Source of the DNA: Roseobacter denitrificans OCh 114
GTDB taxonomy: Bacteria > Pseudomonadota > Alphaproteobacteria > Rhodobacterales > Rhodobacteraceae
Direction: 5' to 3'
Assembly: GCF_000014045.1 (NCBI RefSeq)
Contig: NC_008209.1
Coordinates: forward strand, 2,379,001-2,443,000
DNA length: 64,000 nucleotides
The translations under genes and the position numbers were made by a program. The notes under the pieces are model-generated. The model was given only the letters and a program-made list of their open reading frames with translations, was not told where the DNA came from and made no database searches. Within the stretch, counting starts at the first letter, position 1, and each line of letters starts with the position of its first letter. Below, piece by piece: positions 17,320 to 27,458 of the stretch.

Positions 17320-17452
17320 GAGACGGGTCAATTCATGTTAGCGTGGGTATTTTCACTAGATTACCACGATCTGATAAGTCATATTGCCTTTTCAGCGTGG
17401 CAGAATGAGAAAAAAGATGGAATTTTTATCAGGTGACAGGACAAATGAGCAA

Positions 17453-17914
17453 ATGGATATCGACCGGTTTGATCGTGCGATCCTGTCCGTACTGGCCGAA
17501 GATGGCCGGATCAGCATCACCGATCTGTCCAAGCGGATCGGCTTGTCCAAATCGCCCACGCAAGCGCGTCTGCGGCGGCTCGAACAAAGTGGTGTCGTGA
17601 TCGGATATCGGGCCTTGCTGGACCCGATCCGATTGGGCTTGGATCACGTGGCTTTCGTCGAAGTGCGCCTGAGTGATACCAGAGAGGCGGCGTTGAATGC
17701 GTTCAACCTCGCGATTGCGCGGGTGCCGCAGATCGAGCAAGCCCATATGATTGCTGGGAATTTTGACTATCTTCTGAAGGTGCGCACGCGCGACATGTCT
17801 GATTACCGCCGCTTTCTGGGCGAGACGATCTCGGAGCTGCCCCATGTCGAAAACACCTCCACCTATGTGGCGATGCAGGCGGTGAAGGAAACAATGCTGG
17901 CGGAAAAGGGTTGA
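17453..17914 (+). CDS. putR: Lrp/AsnC family regulator, probable PutR
   Basis: A 153-residue leucine-responsive-type regulator. The N-terminal helix-turn-helix is DRFDRAILSVLAEDGRIS, then LSKRIGLSKSPTQARLRRLEQ. The C-terminal RAM (ligand) domain contains HMIAGNFDYLLKVRTRDMSDY. Divergent placement beside putA, 133 bases apart, matches PutR, the proline-responsive activator known in alphaproteobacteria. ATG 17453 is chosen because it places MDIDRFDRAIL at the usual family start; in-frame ATGs at 17405 and 17417 are alternatives, the latter preceded by a purine-rich stretch. Confidence 0.92.
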   Translation: MDIDRFDRAILSVLAEDGRISITDLSKRIGLSKSPTQARLRRLEQSGVVIGYRALLDPIRLGLDHVAFVEVRLSDTREAALNAFNLAIARVPQIEQAHMIAGNFDYLLKVRTRDMSDYRRFLGETISELPHVENTSTYVAMQAVKETMLAEKG

Positions 17915-17945
17915 CGCGCGACGGCGGCGGGTCATTCTGCCAGAC

Positions 17946-18500
17946 ATGAAACTGAAACTCATCGCTCTTTGTTTTTTCGCGGCGCCCGCCTTTGCGCAAT
18001 GTCCGCCGGTGTCGGATATCACGGGGCAGATTGAACAACTCGCGGCAGAGGCCCGCACGGCCGAGAATGAAATGGCCGGGCGCGCGGTCTCGGATCAGAT
18101 GTGGCAGCTTTGGTTGATCGCGCCTGATGAGCCTGCGCAGGAAATGCTGGACGCGGGCATGCGCGCGCGCACCAGCTATGATTATCATGCCGCGATTGAG
18201 GCTTTCTCGCGGCTGATCGACTACTGTCCCGCCTATGCCGAAGGGTACAACCAGCGCGGCTTTATCCAGTTTCTGCGTCAGGATTATGAGGCGGCATTGG
18301 TGGATCTGGATGCGGCCTTGGCGCGATCTTCAAACCATGTGGGCGCGCAGTCCGGACGGGCGTTGACCCTGATGAACCTTGGCCGAATCGACGAGGCGCG
18401 TGTGCAATTGCGTGAGGCGCTCGAAAACAATCCGTGGCTGTCTGAACGCGCCTTGCTCAACGAAGGAGCGCCGCTTGCGCCGGTGGGTCAGGACATCTGA
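17946..18500 (+). CDS. Exported TPR-repeat protein
   Basis: A 184-residue protein with a Sec signal peptide (MKLKLIALCFFAAPAFA, cleavage before QCPP). The mature part has about two tetratricopeptide repeats, DYHAAIEAFSRLIDYCPAYAE and QDYEAALVDLDAALARSSNH, with a third weaker one (GRIDEARVQLREALENNPW). Such proteins usually act as periplasmic scaffolds for protein partners. Two cysteines (QCPP and YCPA) may form a disulphide bond. It follows putR by 31 bases on the same strand, but a functional link is not evident. Confidence 0.85.
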   Translation: MKLKLIALCFFAAPAFAQCPPVSDITGQIEQLAAEARTAENEMAGRAVSDQMWQLWLIAPDEPAQEMLDAGMRARTSYDYHAAIEAFSRLIDYCPAYAEGYNQRGFIQFLRQDYEAALVDLDAALARSSNHVGAQSGRALTLMNLGRIDEARVQLREALENNPWLSERALLNEGAPLAPVGQDI

Positions 18501-18659
18501 ACGCCGTGACCTGAAGCATCTTTGACCGATTTCTGCGCGCGTGGCTGTCTTTTTGTGAGCCGTCGATTTTTTCTTGGTATGCACCGCAAAGCGCGTTGTT
18601 TTTGGTGCCCCGGGAGGCTACGAAGATGAAGCGTGTCCGATCAGGTTGCGCCATGCCGT

Positions 18660-18745
18660 GCGGGCGTGATGGAATGGTAGACATATCAGACTTAAAATCT
18701 GAAGGGCGTATGCCCGTGTGGGTTCGAGTCCCACCGCCCGCACCA
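18660..18745 (+). tRNA. tRNA-Leu (anticodon TAA), CCA encoded
   Basis: An 86-base type II tRNA. The acceptor stem pairs 18660-18666 with 18735-18741, the anticodon stem CAGA/TCTG encloses the loop CTTAAAA (anticodon TAA), there is a long variable arm with the stem GGGC/GCCC, and the T-loop reads GGTTCGAGTCC. The discriminator is A and CCA is encoded at 18743-18745. It stands alone at the left edge of a lower-GC stretch. Confidence 0.97.
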
Positions 18746-18981
18746 TGACGTAGAAAAATTACATAAATATCAAAATATTACGTCTCTTTACTAATCCTTA
18801 TTGTATCGGCCCATCGCGGCACGCGCTCAAGCGCGGCAAACAACATGCATTCTGGCGAAGGGGCGGCTCATCGTGTCGCAAGCGTTAAGCGGTCTGTAAC
18901 ACCTGTGTTGTAACTGTGATCGCAGGCGCAGGGCGTGAACGCCTTTGTCGTTGGGTACACTACTATTACCGGGGTTACAAA

Positions 18982-21573
18982 ATGCCACTCTTCAAACGGT
19001 CCAATGCAGATGGAAATCCGCTGAATTCCTTGTTTGTCAAATGCACATTCATGGTCATTCTATGCGTCTTGGGGGTTGTTGGCACGATTACCGTGAACGA
19101 ATCCCGAAGTAAGACAAAACTGACCGAAAAAGCGTTGAGCGAACGGGCGTCCGAAGTAACGGGACTACTCTCCATGCAATTGGGCGGTGCGATCCGGTTC
19201 GGCAATTCAGAGGCGATCAGCGGTGTTGTGTCCGGTGTGATTGAAGCGGCCAGCCCCGACGCGACAGGTGCGCGCGTTGTGAACATCAACGGTGACGTCC
19301 TGTATGACAGTTTTCCCGGCACGCTGGATACCGCTGCAATAGAATCGTTGACGTCCCAGGCCATTTCAGAGGCTCAACCTGTGGCCTCACCCGACGGTTT
19401 CACCAAAGCGGTTCCGGTGTTTTTTGGGGATGACCGGGCGCTGGCAGGTGTGGTCGTGACGGATTGGGATGCGACGCATCAACTCGCACTTTTGCGCATG
19501 ACGCAGAACGAGAACCTGATGCTGGGCTCGATTGCGATGCTCGTCGGTCTGATCCTGTCTGGTTTTTTTCTGCGCACGCAAATGTCCAAACCGCTGACGC
19601 GGATCGAATGCGCTATGACCAGTGTTGCCGAAGGCAGTTACGATGTCGACGTGCCGTTCACCGCGCGCGGCGATGAAATTGGGAAGATTTCGCGCCGCTT
19701 GGACAGCTTTCGTGTCTCTCTGGCTGATGCAAAGGAAGCTGAAAGGGAGAGCGCGTTCAAAAGCGCTGCCTTTGGTGGGTCAAGTGCACCAATGATGATG
19801 GCGGATGAAAAGTTGTCTGTCATTTTTATCAACCCAAGCTGCGACGCGCTGCTAAACACCCTTGAGGCGGATATCACAAAGCTCTGGCACGGGTTCAAAG
19901 CTGACACAGCGCTTGGATCGAACTTGACCGATTTTCAACCGCTCAAGGCAATCACCGACAAGATACTCGCGTCCGGGCAAACGGCGTTTCCCCTGTCCGA
20001 AGTTGTCAAGATTGGCGATCATCTGGTGGAACTGTCGCTCAATGCGGCTCTTGATGAGCATGGCAACATGATCGGCGCCGTTATCCAATGGAGTGATCGA
20101 ACGAAGGCCGCGCGAAATGCAGCAGTCCTGGATGCAATTGACGAGAACCAGATCCGCGTCGAGTTTAATGCCAAGGGCCAGGTTCTTGGGGCGAACGGCA
20201 ATGCCGAGACACTATTCGGTTCGGACGCTGAGGCGCTGAAGCAAAAGACATTCGATTCATGTTTCGTATCCAATGCTGATGGAACTTTGACAGCAGCCCA
20301 GATGCTCGGTGCCGTTTTGCGAGGGGAGCCGCTGTTTGGACAGTTCAAGCTGCTTTCGTCCACGGGTGAAACAGAAAAGCAGGTAGATGGCAGTTTTGCA
20401 GCGGTTCTTAATCCCGAAGGCTCGGTGGAACGGGTAATTTTCCTCGGAACGGATGTCTCCGAGAATACAGTTTTGCTTCGCAAAGCAGAAGAGGAACGTT
20501 TGCATATCTCGCAAGAGCAGGCGGCTGTCGTGGAGGCCTTGGGTGTTGCATTGAAGGGCTTGGCAGATGGTGATCTGACCAAGGAAATCACCAATACTTT
20601 TCCGTCAGATTATGAAAGCCTGCGTCGAGACTTCAATCTGGCAGTGGAGTCGCTGCGAAATGCCGTTGGTGCTGTCACTCACAATGCTGACTCGATCAGG
20701 AATGAAGCTCAGGAAATCACAAGTGCTGCGGATGATCTGTCGCGCCGCACGGAAAAGCAGGCAGCAACGCTTGAAGAAACCGCAGCCGCGCTTGACGAAC
20801 TTACCAGCTCTGTACGCTCTGCTGCTCTGGGTGCGGATGAAGCGTCAAGGATTTCGGCAGAGGCCCAGACCAATGCAGAGACCGGCGGCGAGATATCGCG
20901 TCAAACCGTAATTGCGATGAACGGCATCAAGAACTCCTCGCAAGAGATATCGAAAATCACTTCGGTCATTGATGATATAGCCTTTCAAACAAACCTGTTG
21001 GCCCTGAATGCCGGCGTGGAAGCTGCGCGCGCAGGGGAGGCGGGACGTGGCTTTGCAGTGGTTGCGACTGAGGTGCGCGCGCTAGCACAGCGGTCTTCCG
21101 ATGCAGCCCGTGAGATCAACACATTAATCTCGGACTCCGGAGAGCAGGTAAGGCAGGGTGTGGAACTTGTGGATAAAACGGGCGACGCCTTGGCCGCCAT
21201 TGTGAATTCTGTGGCAGAGATTTCGCAGCGCGTCTCCGGGATCGCCTCCTCTTCCAAGGAGCAGTCCGTTGGGTTGAATGAAATTAACTCTGCCGTCAAT
21301 GATCTCGACCATGTAACTCAACAGAATGCCGCCATGTTTGAAGAGACGACCGCAGCCAGTCATGCGCTGACCGCCGAAGCAGATGCGCTGGTTGCTGCAG
21401 TCTCTAAGTTCGAACTCGGCACGCTCAGTGCGATTGCACGTGGAAATGACAAGGCACGACCAGCACAGGAGGAGCGCGTTGCACAACCACGTCCACGTTC
21501 GGACGGCAATGCAGCGCTGGCTGTTGATCACAATCAGGCGGAACAGCTTGATGCAGGCTGGGAAGAGTTCTGA
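18982..21573 (+). CDS. Methyl-accepting chemotaxis protein with PAS-like region
   Basis: An 863-residue chemoreceptor. Transmembrane helix 1 is at about residues 16-37 and helix 2 at 179-197, with a periplasmic sensor of about 140 residues between them. A HAMP domain follows ([20 protein letters not shown], then [15 protein letters not shown]), then one or two PAS-like regions (about 260-530), a second HAMP-like linker, and the signalling domain with the hairpin tip [39 protein letters not shown]. The C-terminus ends GWEEF, resembling the xWxxF tail that tethers CheR methyltransferase. ATG 18982 follows GGGGT. The gene is lower in GC than most of the window. Confidence 0.95.
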   Translation: MPLFKRSNADGNPLNSLFVKCTFMVILCVLGVVGTITVNESRSKTKLTEKALSERASEVTGLLSMQLGGAIRFGNSEAISGVVSGVIEAASPDATGARVVNINGDVLYDSFPGTLDTAAIESLTSQAISEAQPVASPDGFTKAVPVFFGDDRALAGVVVTDWDATHQLALLRMTQNENLMLGSIAMLVGLILSGFFLRTQMSKPLTRIECAMTSVAEGSYDVDVPFTARGDEIGKISRRLDSFRVSLADAKEAERESAFKSAAFGGSSAPMMMADEKLSVIFINPSCDALLNTLEADITKLWHGFKADTALGSNLTDFQPLKAITDKILASGQTAFPLSEVVKIGDHLVELSLNAALDEHGNMIGAVIQWSDRTKAARNAAVLDAIDENQIRVEFNAKGQVLGANGNAETLFGSDAEALKQKTFDSCFVSNADGTLTAAQMLGAVLRGEPLFGQFKLLSSTGETEKQVDGSFAAVLNPEGSVERVIFLGTDVSENTVLLRKAEEERLHISQEQAAVVEALGVALKGLADGDLTKEITNTFPSDYESLRRDFNLAVESLRNAVGAVTHNADSIRNEAQEITSAADDLSRRTEKQAATLEETAAALDELTSSVRSAALGADEASRISAEAQTNAETGGEISRQTVIAMNGIKNSSQEISKITSVIDDIAFQTNLLALNAGVEAARAGEAGRGFAVVATEVRALAQRSSDAAREINTLISDSGEQVRQGVELVDKTGDALAAIVNSVAEISQRVSGIASSSKEQSVGLNEINSAVNDLDHVTQQNAAMFEETTAASHALTAEADALVAAVSKFELGTLSAIARGNDKARPAQEERVAQPRPRSDGNAALAVDHNQAEQLDAGWEEF

Positions 21574-21582
21574 TCAGTCGCA

Positions 21583-21609
21583 ATGCTACTTAGCATCTTG
21601 TGATTTTTT
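21583..21609 (+). terminator. Probable terminator after the chemoreceptor gene
   Basis: A perfect 6-bp stem ATGCTA/TAGCAT (21583-21588 with 21591-21596) begins 9 bases after the stop codon of the chemoreceptor gene. A TTTTTT run follows seven bases later, at 21604-21609. The stem is short and the T-run slightly removed, so this is a weak call. Confidence 0.4.
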
Positions 21610-21767
21610 AGGAAGGGAAGCACGCGACTTGATCTGACATTGCGGCTCCTGCAGCACGCAACAAGGAATGACGATTAACGACAAGTATTCAATAGAAGAT
21701 CATCAAGCCTGAGCCGGAGATGTTCTAATTTGCGAGGCAATTAAGGCCTGTTGCGAAAGTGTGAAAC

Positions 21768-22665
21768 ATATTGGGGCATCCGCGGGACAGCTCTCGCTGG
21801 TTCAAATAGTTTTTCGAAAAAGGCGGTAAGAAAGCTGTCGTTGACCCAACCCATAGGTTATCGCTTCTGAGAACCGGGTTTAAGAGCATTTCAAGCGCGA
21901 GCCGGTCGAGTTGGCCTTCGAGAGCCCGGTTTCGGGTCAGTAACGCGCCAATTGGGAACTGCCGCAGAAGGGGACCATGACGTGGTCATCGGCTGTCCGT
22001 TCAGCTTGGTTCAGGAACGATCTTCACACCATGAGGAAGCGATAAAAGGCGTCGGAGGCGCGGGCCGCCCAAAACAGCATCCCGCTTAGCAAGGGCCAGA
22101 TGGCCGCGCTGGAAATGATGGAGGCAAGGAATGTGGCTGTTGGTAAGATCAAGTACCACCATCCCGGGCTTCTCGCCTCTCAGGATACCTGATACCTTGA
22201 AAAGATGAAACGTGTAGGTCGGATTTGCGCTCTAACCTTCGTTGAAACCTACGCCCGCTTGGTATGTTACAAGCTGTACACAAAAAGACAGCAATCACGG
22301 CAGTAGATTGGCTGCATGATCACGTTATTCCATTTTTTCGACCAATAATTGAAGTATCAGCGCATCCTGACAGGTCGCTGTGGCAAGGTTGAGAACCACG
22401 CTTATCTGCTTGAAACACACCCGTTGCGGATGTGGGTCACACGAAACCCAAAGCGAAGGGTCCGCACACGAGTGGGAGATGTGAGCGCTTTCAACGCACA
22501 ATCAAAGGCAAGTTTTACGACAACACCTCCTACAGAAAGCTGCATCGTTCACAAAAGAAATCACAGTCCGATCAGGAGGCACGGCAGGCCAAGTAGAACG
22601 CGCAGTAACCTCGTTCTGGCAGAAAACGTTTTAGCGAAACGCCTATGCAGGCCTTCCGCGAACCG
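21768..22665 (+). pseudogene. Decayed IS481-type transposase
   Basis: The plus strand carries scattered transposase fragments in order but in different frames and with several stops. RWFK-stop-FFEKGGKKAVVDPT (from 21768) resembles the N-terminal helix-turn-helix end. HPGLLASQDT and RVGRICALTFVETYARL (22154-22280) and AITAVDWLHDHVIPFF match the DDE core. RILTGRCGKVENHAY and then TKPKAKGPHTSGRCERFQRTI (from 22441) match the catalytic-glutamate region, and SETPMQAF closes it. Typical IS481-family proteins have the motifs DTFYVG, FIDTYAK, LTDRG, QTNGICERFH and KTPMQTF in this order. The end repeats were not found. This is an old, inactive copy. Confidence 0.7.
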
Positions 22666-23718
22666 TTTTTTCATCGCTGCCAAGATAACCATCAAAACAG
22701 CTAACAACGCGTTCAGCGACCAACCCATTTTTAGCCTCGCACGCTCAGGCGTCCGCCAGAGCAAGTCTGAAGTGTTAATCATTACGGCCATGATGTTTTG
22801 TCCACTTTGCAAAATCAGTCTCATCTCGCCGCGTGAATGTAATGGCAATATGGAAGCTATTTTGACGAATGCGCTGCGGGGTCTTTAATCGTTGTGACAT
22901 CTGCGTCCGTCCTCCATTTTTCGGCAATCGTCTAGCAGTTCGAGAGCCGGTGCATTTTTTCAGTGACCTGCCCCCGGCCTCCCCATTCAAAGCGAGAGAA
23001 TAAAGGTCTGTTTTCATGTTGGTCGTCGTTGGTTCGTGCAACCGCGCCAGGCGCGGCGCCGTCAAATGGCTGAAACGTTCGGCACGCTTGGGCGGGTGCT
23101 CTGTCTCCGAGCGAGGAGTCTGATCCGACCAAGGCCCGGCAGAGCATTGCGCAGCAAAGTCACGAGGGGCGTGCTACAATCCTTCCGCCAGAGCGCCAGT
23201 TTTCGCGGCGCGTTATCAAGGCCGTCGAATGTCTTTTCGTCTGTGTCGGGGCGAGACATTTTCTTACGGTGCTTTGCGTAGCTTTCGCGTTCCAGCATCA
23301 CGTCGGTCCGGCGGGAGCCAAACTGGCGACGCTGTGTGACATCATCCGCGCGCTACAGGGTTCTGATATTGCGGCCCACTTTGGTCTTCTGCCCCTTTCT
23401 TGCCCAAAGTGGACGAGGCGCGTTGCGATGCGCGGGCAGGTGCCGGCAAAGCTCATGCTCTATGCCTTCCATGGTCGCCTATCAGGTATTGCATTGTTTT
23501 CTAAAAAAAATTGCACTATGGACTCGCCCCCCATCGCATGCGGCCCGAGCCCGCCATCTTGGCAAGCAGGGGTCAATGTGATGGACTTTTCCGGCTGGCC
23601 CAATAGATAACAGTCAGTACTGCCCCGCAGAGCGAGTTTGCATGCATGAAGGTGGCGCCTTTGATAGGCAATCAACTTACGCCGCGCTGCACTTTCGGCA
23701 TCAGGACATCTGAAGTCT
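22666..23718. other. 1-kb gap with no supported gene
   Basis: Between the transposase relic and metG there are only overlapping short frames on both strands, with no family match, no good ribosome binding sites and mixed base composition. One frame (minus, 23062-23301) begins MMLERESYAKHRKKMSRP and looks protein-like in part, but I cannot support it. The stretch is most likely decayed accessory DNA. Confidence 0.5.
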
Positions 23719-25467
23719 TCAGCTTTGGGTGCCCGAAAACTTCGCACTATAGGTTGCGCGATCCTCATCCGTCAGCTTTGCAAAAAGCACTTCGGGCACT
23801 TCGAACGGATCACCCGGTTTCATGCTTGTTACGAAGTCTGTGCACGTATCTGGCCAACGCGCAGAGGGATGTCCGAGGCATTTCAGGATCTTTTCAGAGG
23901 CATCCGGCACAAAAGGTGAAGACAAGACGCCGAACAGGAGGGCCAAATTCAGCCCTAGCCGCGTTTGCATGGCGGCGGTTTCGGGGTCTGTCTTGAAAAC
24001 AGACCACGGGGCAACGGTTTGCAGATACTCGTTTCCACTGGCCCAGATCGCGCGCAACTCCTGTGCCGATTTTCGAACTTCCATCGCGCCCATGTAATCC
24101 TGATAGCGCGTGAGGCTCTCATCCAGCTTGGTCAGCAATTCCAGCTCCGCCGAGCCATATGCTCCGCCGGCCGGCACTTCGCTGCCGAATTTCGCAGCGC
24201 AGAACTTTGTAATCCGGCTGACAAAATTGCCCAAGACGTCTGCCAGATCCTTGTTTACTGATGACTGGAAGTTCTCCCAGGTAAACTCGGAATCGCTGTT
24301 TTCGGGCGCATGGCTGAGCAACCACCAACGCCAGTAATCCGCCGGCAACAACTCCAGCGCCTGATCCATGAAAATACCCCGACCCTGCGATGTCGAAAAC
24401 TGTCCGCCATCATAATTCAGGTAATTGAAGGACTTGAGGTGATCGACCATTTTCCACGGCTCACCCGAGCCGAGCAGGGTAGCGGGGAAACTCAAGGTGT
24501 GGAACGGCACGTTGTCCTTGCCCATGAATTGCGTGTAGCGCACATCATCTGCACCCTTGTCCGTCCGCCACCATCTTTCCCAGTCGGATTGTTCCAGATT
24601 GTTTGCCTCGGCCCACTCTGACGCACATGCGATATATTCAATCGGCGCATCGAACCAGACATAGAACACTTTGCCCTCCATGCCCGGCCAATCCTGCGTG
24701 CCTTTCTTGACGGGGATGCCCCAATCGAGGTCCCTCGTAATACCGCGATCCCGCAGACCGTCCCCATCATGCAGCCATTTCTTGGCGATCGAGGTCGTCA
24801 GGACGGGCCAGTCGGTTTTGCTGTCAATCCAGGCGTCCAACTGGTCCTTGAGCACGGATTGTTTGAGGTAGAGATGCTTGGTCTCGCGCACCTCAAGGTC
24901 GGTCGAACCTGAAATCGCGGAACGCGGTTCAATCAGATCGGTCGGGTCCAGTTGCTTGGTGCAGTTCTCGCATTGATCTCCGCGCGCCTTGTCATAGGCG
25001 CAATTGGGGCAGGTCCCTTCGATGTAGCGATCTGGCAGAAAGCGGCCATCCGCATGTGAATAGACCTGCTTTTCAATCACTTCGTCGATCAGGTTCGCTT
25101 CGTCCAGTTTGCCTGCGAAATGCTGCGTCAGACGATGGTTTTGCGCACTTGAGGAGCGTCCGAAATGATCAAAGGATAACCGGAAACCCTTGGCGATCTC
25201 CGACTGGATCGCGTGCATTTCTGCGCAATACTCATCAACCGGTTTTCCGGCTTTGGCTGCGGCCAGTTCTGCGGGCGTGCCATGTTCGTCCGTTGCACAT
25301 AAAAACAGAACCTCATGGCCGCGCGCGCGCAGATATCTGGCATAGAGGTCGGCGGGCAATTGGCTGCCGACCAGATTTCCCAAGTGCTTGATACCATTGA
25401 TATAAGGAATCGCAGAAGTGATGAGGTGACGTTCCAAAACGTGGCTCCGTAGGCTGATTTCTTGCAC
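23719..25467 (-). CDS. metG: Methionyl-tRNA synthetase
   Basis: A 582-residue class I aminoacyl-tRNA synthetase that charges tRNA-Met. The HIGH-equivalent motif is HLGN in [19 protein letters not shown], a zinc knuckle with four cysteines lies in [22 protein letters not shown], and [15 protein letters not shown] and the anticodon-domain [14 protein letters not shown] follow. The KMSKS loop reads [10 protein letters not shown], without the usual lysines. From memory this is also seen in related Rhodobacteraceae enzymes, so it is not taken as damage. The first residues are uncertain: the sequence normally starts close to [10 protein letters not shown], and a TTG at 25437 is a possible start. 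Confidence 0.95.
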   Translation of the reverse strand: MQEISLRSHVLERHLITSAIPYINGIKHLGNLVGSQLPADLYARYLRARGHEVLFLCATDEHGTPAELAAAKAGKPVDEYCAEMHAIQSEIAKGFRLSFDHFGRSSSAQNHRLTQHFAGKLDEANLIDEVIEKQVYSHADGRFLPDRYIEGTCPNCAYDKARGDQCENCTKQLDPTDLIEPRSAISGSTDLEVRETKHLYLKQSVLKDQLDAWIDSKTDWPVLTTSIAKKWLHDGDGLRDRGITRDLDWGIPVKKGTQDWPGMEGKVFYVWFDAPIEYIACASEWAEANNLEQSDWERWWRTDKGADDVRYTQFMGKDNVPFHTLSFPATLLGSGEPWKMVDHLKSFNYLNYDGGQFSTSQGRGIFMDQALELLPADYWRWWLLSHAPENSDSEFTWENFQSSVNKDLADVLGNFVSRITKFCAAKFGSEVPAGGAYGSAELELLTKLDESLTRYQDYMGAMEVRKSAQELRAIWASGNEYLQTVAPWSVFKTDPETAAMQTRLGLNLALLFGVLSSPFVPDASEKILKCLGHPSARWPDTCTDFVTSMKPGDPFEVPEVLFAKLTDEDRATYSAKFSGTQS

Positions 25468-25506
25468 AGGGTCTACCTCAGGTGATCCGTGAGGGCCACG
25501 GCGAAA

Positions 25507-26739
25507 TTAACGCTTCGTTTCACGCTTGCGGCTTTTTCCGGTCAGCCGGCCGATCAGAAACGACGTGCGCGGCGCATAGGTATAACGGGTTCTGTCAACA
25601 GGAGAGGGTCGGGCGCGCATCCGCGTCAACCCAAACGCCACAAGAACCGCATGCCCGACCGCGATCATCATGAACAAGGCCGCAGGCCCGTAGTTTTCGA
25701 TCAGGAGCGAGGCAAGATAGGGGGCCGCGATGGCGCCAAGCGCGAAATAGAACATCAGTGCCGCGGAAAGCTCGACGCGCTCGTCATCGGTTGCAAAATC
25801 ATGCGCATGGGCGGCCGCGACCGAATAGATCGGAAAGGTCGTCAAGCCGAAAAGACCTGCCGCCAGCATGATACCTGCGGTGCCAAGGTCTGCTGCGCTG
25901 ATGGTAACGGCGGAACTGACGATAGCGGCAACTGAAAGCCAGATCAGAACCCAGCGGCGGTCGTATTTATCGGCCAGCCATCCCATGGGATATTGCGCCA
26001 CGGCGCCGCCAAGAACAAATGCGGACAGGAAATAGGCGATCTGTTCCGTGTTCAACCCGACCTGCTGCCCATAAACGGGGCCGACCATGCGAAAGGAGGC
26101 GCTGGAGAGGGCCGCGACGATCACAGCCGCCGCCGCGAGGGGGGAGCGATGCCACCCAAGGCGCGGGCGCAACCGGGGGGAACTTGGGGTGACGGGTTGC
26201 TGCACGGTAGAAAGGGTGATCGGCAGGAGGGCAGCGCAGCAAATGATCGCCAGTATATTGTAGGAGACGTAGGATGCAGGTTCCAACACGCTGATGACCA
26301 TCTGAGCGGCCAGCGAGCCTGTCATATCGACAATACGGTAGACGCCCATGGCCCGCCCGCGTGTCTGGTTGGTGACCTTGGCCTGCAGCCATGCTTCGAT
26401 CACGGTGTAGCATCCGGCGACACACATGCCTGTGGCGACACGCATCAGCGCCCAGGCATAGGGGTCGAGCACGAGCATATGGCTCATCAGGCCAATGGCC
26501 CCGGCGGCGGTGAAGGCCGCAAAGGCGCGTGAGTGGCCGATACTGCCCATCAGGCGTGGCGCCCACCAGCACCCGATAAAGAAACCGAGAAAATGCGCCG
26601 ATCCCAGTAGACCGATCTGTTGTTTGGAAAAGTCGAGCTTCAGTCCTGACAGCGCATCAAGCGGTCCGACTCCACCCGATGAAAGCTGCAACAGCAGGAC
26701 CGACAGAAACAGAGCAGCAAAGGAAATGAGCAGTCGCAT
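25507..26739 (-). CDS. MFS transporter
   Basis: A 410-residue major facilitator protein with about 12 membrane segments. The loop after segment 2 (GCWWAPRLMGSIGHSRAF) and the motif GWLADKYDRRWVL, the second-half copy of the MFS loop motif, are visible. The TRGRAMGVYRIVDMTGSLAAQ segment resembles the YcaD/sugar-efflux-like subgroup. The substrate is unknown. ATG 26739 is preferred over GTG 26751. The YceI gene lies 65 bases upstream on the same strand and the two may form one transcript. Confidence 0.9.
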   Translation of the reverse strand: MRLLISFAALFLSVLLLQLSSGGVGPLDALSGLKLDFSKQQIGLLGSAHFLGFFIGCWWAPRLMGSIGHSRAFAAFTAAGAIGLMSHMLVLDPYAWALMRVATGMCVAGCYTVIEAWLQAKVTNQTRGRAMGVYRIVDMTGSLAAQMVISVLEPASYVSYNILAIICCAALLPITLSTVQQPVTPSSPRLRPRLGWHRSPLAAAAVIVAALSSASFRMVGPVYGQQVGLNTEQIAYFLSAFVLGGAVAQYPMGWLADKYDRRWVLIWLSVAAIVSSAVTISAADLGTAGIMLAAGLFGLTTFPIYSVAAAHAHDFATDDERVELSAALMFYFALGAIAAPYLASLLIENYGPAALFMMIAVGHAVLVAFGLTRMRARPSPVDRTRYTYAPRTSFLIGRLTGKSRKRETKR

Positions 26740-26804
26740 GGTAAGACGCACCCTACGCGCTTGTTGGATAGGGCCTTGCGCTTATTCGACAAAGGGCGTC
26801 GTTT

Positions 26805-27401
26805 TCAGGCCCGGGCGCGGATTTCTGCGCGGATGTCCAACAGGACGGTATCGTCTGCCAGACCCGCGTATCCGCTCGCCCCATAGGCGGCGCGGCTGAG
26901 TTCTCCGTTCAGTTGAATGAACAGCACTGACAGATCATCCGGGGCGGTGCCGGCCGGGCGGCTCAGCACGGCATCAAGGGTGATGGGGCGCGTGACACCG
27001 CGCAGCGTCAGCTGACCTTCGATCTGCGCCCCTTCGGAAATGCGACCGTTGGCCCCCAGTCGAATGCGGGTCGATGTAAAGCGCACCATGGGATGGGTGG
27101 CGGCATCCAGCAGTTCGGGGCTTTTTATCGCCTGCGTGATCAGCAGGAGGCCGGATCGGACCTTGCGCACATCGGCTGTCACCTGTGCCGTCGAATTGGA
27201 GAGGTTCTGCCGATCAACGAGAATGTCAGCCCTTTGCACAGGGACGGTGCCTGATTGGCTTGCCCCGTTCGAGGTAAAGATAAAGGCAACGCGGGAACCT
27301 TCGGCAACCAACTCATAGCTTTGGGGGCGGGCGTGCCCCGCACCCGCCAAAGCGCTGAGCGCAGCCGCGATGAACATGCGTCGGGTGAGGGGTGAGGTCA
27401 T
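26805..27401 (-). CDS. YceI family protein with export signal
   Basis: A 198-residue exported protein. The N-terminus LTRRMFIAAALSALAGAGHA has a twin-arginine pair followed by a hydrophobic stretch and an AHA-type cleavage site, so Tat export is possible. The mature part is a YceI lipocalin-like barrel: SYELVAEGSRVAFIFTSNGA, then VRFTSTRIRL and GQLTLRGVTRPITLDA, ending with YGASGYAGLADDTVLLDIRAEIRA. YceI proteins bind isoprenoid-like lipids in the periplasm. It lies between the ImuA-like gene and the MFS gene. Confidence 0.88.
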   Translation of the reverse strand: MTSPLTRRMFIAAALSALAGAGHARPQSYELVAEGSRVAFIFTSNGASQSGTVPVQRADILVDRQNLSNSTAQVTADVRKVRSGLLLITQAIKSPELLDAATHPMVRFTSTRIRLGANGRISEGAQIEGQLTLRGVTRPITLDAVLSRPAGTAPDDLSVLFIQLNGELSRAAYGASGYAGLADDTVLLDIRAEIRARA

Positions 27402-27458
27402 GCTGCACAGCTCCTTTGGCAGGATAACATAGGCCGGTTCGGGCCGTTTTCCCGGGCC

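Noticed and set aside
15979-17436. Plus-strand open frame of 485 codons
   Set aside because: Antisense to the proline dehydrogenase half of putA. No motif and a composition typical of shadow frames.
18982-21573. Histidine kinase instead of chemoreceptor
   Set aside because: The C-terminal tip reads [24 protein letters not shown], cut here by the rules at its known core, which is the receptor signalling domain; there is no H-box or ATPase domain.
23062-23768. Small minus-strand genes between the transposase relic and metG
   Set aside because: Two overlapping frames (23062-23301 and 23460-23768) have no recognised family, no clear ribosome binding site and lie in a decayed stretch.
24492-24770. 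Disabled metG because the KMSKS lysines are absent
   Set aside because: [10 protein letters not shown] in place of KMSKS seems normal for this group of enzymes from memory, and all other parts of the protein are intact.
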